Positions 59,240 to 64,000 of a DNA stretch of 64,000 nt are shown one piece after another. This DNA is from Diphasiastrum complanatum (lineage: Eukaryota > Streptophyta > Lycopodiopsida > Lycopodiales > Lycopodiaceae), in NCBI GenBank assembly GCA_029204225.1, contig MU831950.1:1-64000 (forward strand), written 5' to 3'. The position numbers and the translations under genes were made by a program. Every line of letters begins with the position of its first letter. Within the stretch, counting starts at the first letter, position 1. Under the pieces are notes generated by a model. It searched no databases, was not told the origin of the DNA, and worked only from the letters and a program-made list of their open reading frames with translations.

Positions 59240-59868
59240 CCAGCCCCGAGAACTGGTTCTGGAGTCTGTAACTGTCTGTTCTGGACTGAGTTCCAGATAA
59301 TAGAGAAGAATGCATCATGCTGGCATTTCCCTCTCAAGGACTCGAGTAACTCATTACGAATCTGAGTAAAACTCAGCTCGTTTATCATAGGCATTCTGCT
59401 AAGGGCATCTGCTACTGTATTGAATTTTCCACGCCTATATCTGATAGACATGTCAAACTCTTACATCAACTCTGCCCAACGAGCTTTCCGACCTCTAAGC
59501 TCAGGTTGATTGCAAAGGTATCTGAGACTCTCATGGTCTGTCAGGACCTCAAAGTTGGCACCATACAAATAATGCCTCCAAGTCTTAAGGGCATGGACTA
59601 TAGAAAAGAGTTCCTTTTCATAGGCACTGTACCTAGTCTGAGCTGGCTCGAGTTTTTTACTCTCGAACGCAACTGGTCGTCCACCCTGAGTTAGCACAAC
59701 ACCTACTGCAAAGTCGCTAGCATCTGTTTCGACCACAAATGGCTGATTGGGGTCGACAACTTTTAAAACTGGTGTTGTAGCTAAGGTTGTTTTGAGAGCA
59801 TCAAAGCTCTCCTGTTGTGCGGACTCCCAAATGAACTCCTTTCCCTTCCCCTTAAGAAAATTTGTCAT
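59240..59868 (-). pseudogene. G3 RNase H and tether
   Basis: RNase H degrades the RNA strand during reverse transcription. The frame starts after the palindrome and reads TNFLKGKGKEFIW and ETDASDFAVGVVLTQGG. LEPAQTRYSAYEKELFSIVH and LTDHESLRYLCNQ carry the acidic active-site pattern. An in-frame TAA lies just after the WAELM motif (59461-59463). It continues YRRGKFNTVADALSRMP (tether) and ends at the fusion with LTR sequence. The expected integrase zinc finger is absent. Confidence 0.88.
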
Positions 59869-59902
59869 AGGAACTGCTATCTGAGCAGTTCCTATGACAA
59901 AT
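59860..59902. repeat. Perfect 19-bp palindrome in G3 pol
   Basis: ATTTGTCATAGGAACTGCT (59860-59878) and its exact reverse complement (59884-59902) are separated by five bases. The arm nearer RNase H encodes the native IAVPMTNF-type sequence. The other arm replaces the conserved GYYRRFI-type segment normally found between FLGLS and the RNase H start. This disrupts the frame. Confidence 0.92.
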
Positions 59903-61451
59903 CAAGAAAGATCTGAAGTTCTAAAATATTTTGAGGTCTCAGCCAACTGAGTATGGCTTTAACCTTATTTGGGTCCATCTTAATCCCATCTGAAGAGATA
60001 ATGTGACCCAAATATGCTACTTCTTCAACGAAGAATTCACACTTGGATTGTTTAGCATAAAGCTTATGCTTTCTGAGCAGTCGAAACACCTTTCTGAGGT
60101 GTTTTAGATGCTCCTTCCTCGTTTTGCTGTAGACGAGGATGCCATCTAAAAATACGACTACAAACTTACCCAAGTATGGTCTGAGGACACTGTTCATCAA
60201 GGTCATAAAGGTAGCTGGAGCATTTGTAAGCCCAAATGGCATCACCTTAAACTCATAATGACCGTGACGAGTCCTAAAAGCTGTTTTCGAGACATCTTCC
60301 GATTTTATACGGACTTGATGATATCCCGATCTGAGGTCTATTTTGCTGAAAAACTTAGCCCCGTCGAGTTGATCAAACAACTCGTCTGCCCGAGGCATAG
60401 GGTATTTATTCTTAATTGTGACTTTATTGAGGGCTCTGTAATCTACGCAAAGACGCATAGACCTCTCCTTCTTTTTCACCAGTAGGACTGGTGAGGCCCA
60501 TGGTGAACTACTGGTCTGAATTTGGCCTTTCCCAAGATAGTCTGTTAACTGCCTAGTTATTTCTTCATCCTCTGTTCGGCTGACCCGATACGGAGGTTTA
60601 GAAACAGGTGTTGTACCTGGTACTAGGTTTATTACATGATCTACCTCTCTGCTAGGTGGTAAACCATGTGGCAAATCTTCAGGAAAAACATCTTTAAATT
60701 TAGACAATAAAGTTTCTAATTTACTGATTTTTTGCTGAATAGAACTGGAAATAGAAACTTCAGGAATAAACTGAAAGTCACATAAGAATACCTGATGGTC
60801 TTCGTCTCCGATTAGCTGACAGAGCTCTGAACTGCAGACCATAGGGCTGTTGGGAACATCATGCTCCCCATGCAACTGGATCTCTCGGCCTTTATGCTGA
60901 AAGCTGAGGGTGTTCTCCTGATAGTTTCTGTGGAGGGAAGGTCCTAAACTGTAGAGCCAATCTCTCCCGAGAACAATGTCTGTTCGATCCAGGTGCATTA
61001 TCTGAAAGTTTATTTCATCTTGGTACCCCTGAATACCAAGATTTAACTTACTTACCATAGTTTCCCATATTTTTTTATCTTCACCCTTAGCTAATGAAAC
61101 TATGTACCTATGCTGACTAGGTACCTCTGGTAGTTTAAGCTTTTTAACCAGGGTGTGGTTGATGAAATTATGGGTTGCCCCATCATCAACCATGACTCTT
61201 ACTGACTGGTTACCAACTTTCCCATGCATACGTACTAGGTCATGCGGCCCAAAGCTGAAGGGTCTCGCTAGCATTGCAGAGGTCAGCTGGCAACAGTGTT
61301 CATGATCTTCATGATACACTTTGATCTCGGAAGCTGCCGAGTCACTGGGGAAACATACAGTCTGAACAAGATGAACTTGTTTTTTATCTTTCTTATCTTT
61401 TTTAGTGAAAGGCCCCTTGGGACACTGTCTGACTGTGTGTCCCTTGCCCAT
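59892..61451 (-). pseudogene. G3 protease and reverse transcriptase
   Basis: This frame of 519 codons continues the gag frame. The C-terminal half of the Gag zinc knuckle (GHTVRQC) comes first. The protease motif is [14 protein letters not shown] at about 61180, with DIVLGRDWL at about 60975. The polymerase has [36 protein letters not shown] and [14 protein letters not shown]. The catalytic motif reads VFLDGIL, so the second Asp of YxDD is Gly. [17 protein letters not shown] and the thumb follow. It ends in the palindrome. Apart from that change it is the most intact pol in the window. Confidence 0.92.
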
Positions 61452-62495
61452 TCACACAAAGCACAAACGTTCTTGTTTGGCTTTCTCAAAATCATCTGGT
61501 TTTAAGGGCTGTATGAGTGAAGGGCGTTTCTGAGGAGCTTCACTTTTAAATTTGTCTTCTTTCTTTCTTTTTAAAAATTTCTTTTTAAATTGAAAGTCTT
61601 TCTGAGGAAGCTGCTCAGAAAGTGGTTGCTGTCTCGCTCTCTTCCTACCCACTGAATCATCATAGATTTGAGCATATCTGAGAGCTTGCTCAAGGGTAGT
61701 AGGCGAGTTTCTCTGGACCTCTACTTTATATTCATCTTTGAGGCCACGGACAAATCCCCTGATTTTCTGATAGTCATCCATATTTTTAATCTTTAAAATT
61801 GCTTCTCGATACTGCGAGATATATTGGATGAGGGATTTATCCATTACTGTTCTTTCCTAGGCTTCCCAGGCTCTATCCAGTTCATTTTCTGGTAGAAATT
61901 CTCTTAGGAAAGCTTCTTCAAAAGCTTTCCATGACCGGGGAGTCTGCCCAGTCTCCTGGAGATTTAACCACCACTTATAGGCCATAGGCCCTAAAGAAAG
62001 ACTGGCCTCAATTGCTTGCAAATGGTCAGGGGTCTGTTTAAGAGCATGAATGTTCTTCCATTTGCTGAGGAAGGTTTGTAGAATATCTGCATTTCTATCC
62101 TTCTCTTCCCCATTAAAAGTAGGAGGCTTTAAATCTTTAAAAACACTGGGGTGAGACCGTAAAGTCTCACCCGAAACTGATGGAAGTGGAGAAGGGGATA
62201 ACTGAGAAGTGGAGGGAAGGCTTCCTTTCGCGGAACTCAAAATCAAGTTTTTGAGTTCAGCGAACGAGTCGTCCACACTGGACTTGAAATTGGCTAATGC
62301 CAACTTCAGTTCATCCACTTCTGTTACCAATTGGAGGAACTGCTCCTTGGTAACCAGTTCGTCGAGTTCTTCGGCGAACTGTTCCTGTTCTTCTACTTCC
62401 ATGGGTTCCTTCCCTTTTCTGTAAGCCAAGGCTTCTGTTTCAAGTTCGTCGAAGCCTCTCTCCGGGGGTTGATCAGGTCCCTGAGGAGTGGTCAT
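61452..62495 (-). pseudogene. G3 gag
   Basis: Gag starts MTTPQGPDQPPERGFDEL at 62495, with an acidic coiled-coil-like region (EELDELVTKEQFLQLVTEV). The capsid domain at about 62120-61860 has LQTFLSKWKNIHAL and AFLREFLPENELDRAWE. It continues after an in-frame TAG (about 61857) with SQYREAILKIKNMDDYQ and TLEQALRYAQIYDD. It ends in a basic tail and the first Cys of a zinc knuckle. A TGA follows CFV, where a Cys codon is expected, and separates it from pol. Gag and pol share one frame. Confidence 0.88.
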
Positions 62496-63458
62496 CTTCG
62501 GAACTGGAAGAGAGCTACCTTAACTTCTGATGAAAAAAAGTCAAAAGACTAATTTACAACTGTACAAGGTAAAGGAAAGATGACTTAGCTGTTTCTGAGG
62601 ACTGTACTTTCAAAGAAATTACGAAGAAGAACCCTCTCAGCTCTTTTACCCACGATTTCAGTCCTGCTGTCCCGGAAAATCCCAGCTTGAAGCTTCAAAA
62701 TGGCGTCCAAATTTCCGGTTCCTTGAGTATAGTAGCTCGCTGATCTGATTGCTTCTGAAATGGTTTCTAAAAATCAGATTTGAAGCCAAGATTCACTTCT
62801 GAATTCTGAAAATTTCAGAACACTGTACTCGCTGTCTGGCTGAGGTCCAATTTCTTAGAAGACTTTGGTTTGAAGCCCCAAAAATGCAAATACTTTGGTA
62901 CTCCTCTACCCTCGCTGACTGGACAGCTATTTGATGGCTCCAAAAATTTCTCATTTAAGGCTCAAAGCCCACTTGCTTCTCTGATTTTGCTTCAGATAGT
63001 AGGTCGCTGATCTGAGGGCTTTGGTAGGTGTCCAACTTCAGATGTCTGAGCTTCAATTTGAAGGATGAAGTCTACAATCAGCTCGCGATGGTCTTCTCAG
63101 ACCCTGCCTACCTTCCTCTGTCCAAAACCCGCTCAACAGTTTCAGTTTGGCACTTGAAAATCGAGATTTAAGCACTCTTCTGACAGCGCTGGTTCTGGCC
63201 CAGACTTCTGATTTCTATTTCCTCTAAAATCTGAGAATTACCCTATGAAAACGAAGGATAACTAGCTGTTTTCTACAACGATGGATCTGTTTCAGAAATC
63301 TAGCTCATACTCCCACTAAAAGGAAGATGATTTAATGGAGGCTTTCATAGTAGAAAGCTACTCCTCCAGCGCTGGATCTGTCTCTCCTATTTTCCAAAGT
63401 TTTTAAGAGATTCTGAGCACCTTCTCCCAACTGCTACTTAGCTCCCTAGGATGGAGAT
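62496..63458 (-). other. G3 untranslated leader
   Basis: The sequence between the primer site and the gag start. It has diverged direct repeats around CGCTG(A/T)TCTGA and TTGAAGC but no open frame of interest. Confidence 0.7.
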
Positions 63459-63470
63459 AGCTCTGATACC
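63459..63470 (-). promoter_or_regulatory. G3 primer-binding site
   Basis: TGGTATCAGAGC on the minus strand, two bases after the 5' LTR end, matches the initiator-Met-tRNA primer site. Confidence 0.92.
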
Positions 63471-63472
63471 AG

Positions 63473-63830
63473 TGTAATAGATCCTAACACCACAGTAGGG
63501 CAAACACTAACTGATCCACCCAACCTTGCCTACTCCCTGATATAGAGTAAGCCCCTCCTAGCCCAGTGTGAGGACTGGTAGCATGCTACTGCCAAGTGTC
63601 GGCCACGTGGCACTGACGTGGCCGACTGCACGTCGGGACCCAACTGGGGGCCCTATCCTGCTGACAGGGTCCCTAGGCTGTGTTAGGCCCGCCATGGCTA
63701 TGGACCGTGCTGGGGCACACTACTCACACTGTCTTGCCCTGTTGGTCATGTACGCTGGACACGACCCTGACTGTGGTATCTGACCTATCTGTGTTCTCTA
63801 GGGTTCGGCACTGGTTATGAGCTCGTAACA
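63473..63830 (-). repeat. G3 5' LTR
   Basis: A 358-base LTR running on the minus strand from TGTTACGAGCTCATAACC (63830) to CTATTACA (63473). The 46-base end is shared with 59194-59239. It is GC-richer than its surroundings, and CpG-containing. Confidence 0.92.
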
Positions 63831-64000
63831 AGTAACCTCTTTGGTTGCCCATTTTGGTTGGCGTTTGCGGCAACTTGACATAAAGACAGCATTCCTCAAT
63901 GGTGATCTCAATGAGGAATTGTACCTTCAACAACTTGCTGGTTTTTTGGTTGAAGGCCAAGAAGATAAAGTTTGTCTTCTCAAGAAGGCACTTTATGGAC
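63831..64000 (+). pseudogene. C3 reverse transcriptase, continued after G3
   Basis: After the second AGTAA copy the copia frame continues with VTSLVAHFGWRLRQLDIKTA and FLNGDLNEELYLQQLAGFLV. KVCLLKKALYG follows at the window end. It is directly co-linear with the portion ending at 59193. The YxDD box would lie outside the window. Confidence 0.92.

Larger units (their letters stand above)
59194..63830 (-). mobile_element. Ty3/gypsy element G3 inserted in C3, integrase deleted
   Basis: This is a minus-strand element with the target duplication AGTAA. The 5' LTR is complete (63830-63473) and is followed by a primer site and a leader of about 970 bases. Gag and pol run from 62495 down to about 59240. 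The element then joins directly to the last 46 bases of its 3' LTR (59239-59194). The integrase, polypurine tract and most of the 3' LTR are gone. The family differs from G1/G2 in sequence, primer site and a shorter LTR. Confidence 0.93.
56825..64000 (+). mobile_element. Ty1/copia element C3, 5'-truncated, split by gypsy G3
   Basis: The plus-strand copia element lies in the presumed first intron of the MurC-like gene, in the same direction. It starts within gag at about 56825 without LTR or primer site. Protease, integrase and the start of reverse transcriptase follow. G3 interrupts reverse transcriptase at 59193, and the frame resumes at 63831, running off the window end. The target duplication AGTAA of G3 (59189-59193 and 63831-63835) lies inside the copia coding sequence. 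Confidence 0.92.

Overview
This is nuclear DNA from a land plant. The evidence is spliced genes with canonical GT/AG junctions, Ty1/copia and Ty3/gypsy LTR retrotransposons primed by initiator-Met-tRNA-type sites, telo-box-like AACCCTAA motifs, tRNA-derived SINEs and very long CT and TA microsatellites. A MurC-type first exon (plastid peptidoglycan pathway), together with transposon-filled introns, points to a seed-free plant or gymnosperm rather than an angiosperm. That placement is inference and no species can be named.

Two host genes are supported. The first is a nine-exon minus-strand gene spanning 26142 to 9972. It encodes a 717-residue membrane-anchored J-domain protein with a C-terminal Jiv90-like domain (DNAJC14-like), and its exons join in one open frame. 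The second is the first exon of a plus-strand MurC-like ligase gene (55728-56123), whose downstream exons lie beyond the window.

Most of the rest is retrotransposon. Positions 1-6770 hold a 3'-truncated Ty3/gypsy element (G1) with an LTR end, a primer-binding site and a minisatellite leader. Positions 6977-8345 are a foldback element, followed by a tandem duplication. Introns of the J-domain gene hold a deleted copia element with a 5-bp target-site duplication (C1, 13101-15133), a gypsy remnant (G4, 16650-18145), a likely LINE remnant (18580-19640) and a GC-rich palindromic block (22880-23105). Upstream of that gene lie two SINE copies and a copia element with inverted LTRs (C5, 29548-32305).

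A copia remnant (C4, 37051-38013) and a copia element with both LTRs and a target-site duplication (C2, 38631-52451) follow. The C2 integrase gene is split by a 10-kb minus-strand gypsy element (G2, 41854-51825) of the same family as G1. A PIF/Harbinger transposase fragment lies at 53395-54017. Intron 1 of the MurC-like gene holds a copia element (C3, 56825 to the window end), whose reverse transcriptase is split by a minus-strand gypsy element (G3, 59194-63830).

The most unusual item is an unidentified 264-codon open frame (three internal stops) in G2. It lies downstream of pol, behind a TATA-like motif and a minisatellite leader, in the position where some plant gypsy elements carry a third gene. 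Other notable structures are the inverted LTR pair of C5, an internally inverted leader/gag block in C2, matching reverse-transcriptase deletions in C1 and C2, and a template-switch-like palindrome in G3 pol.
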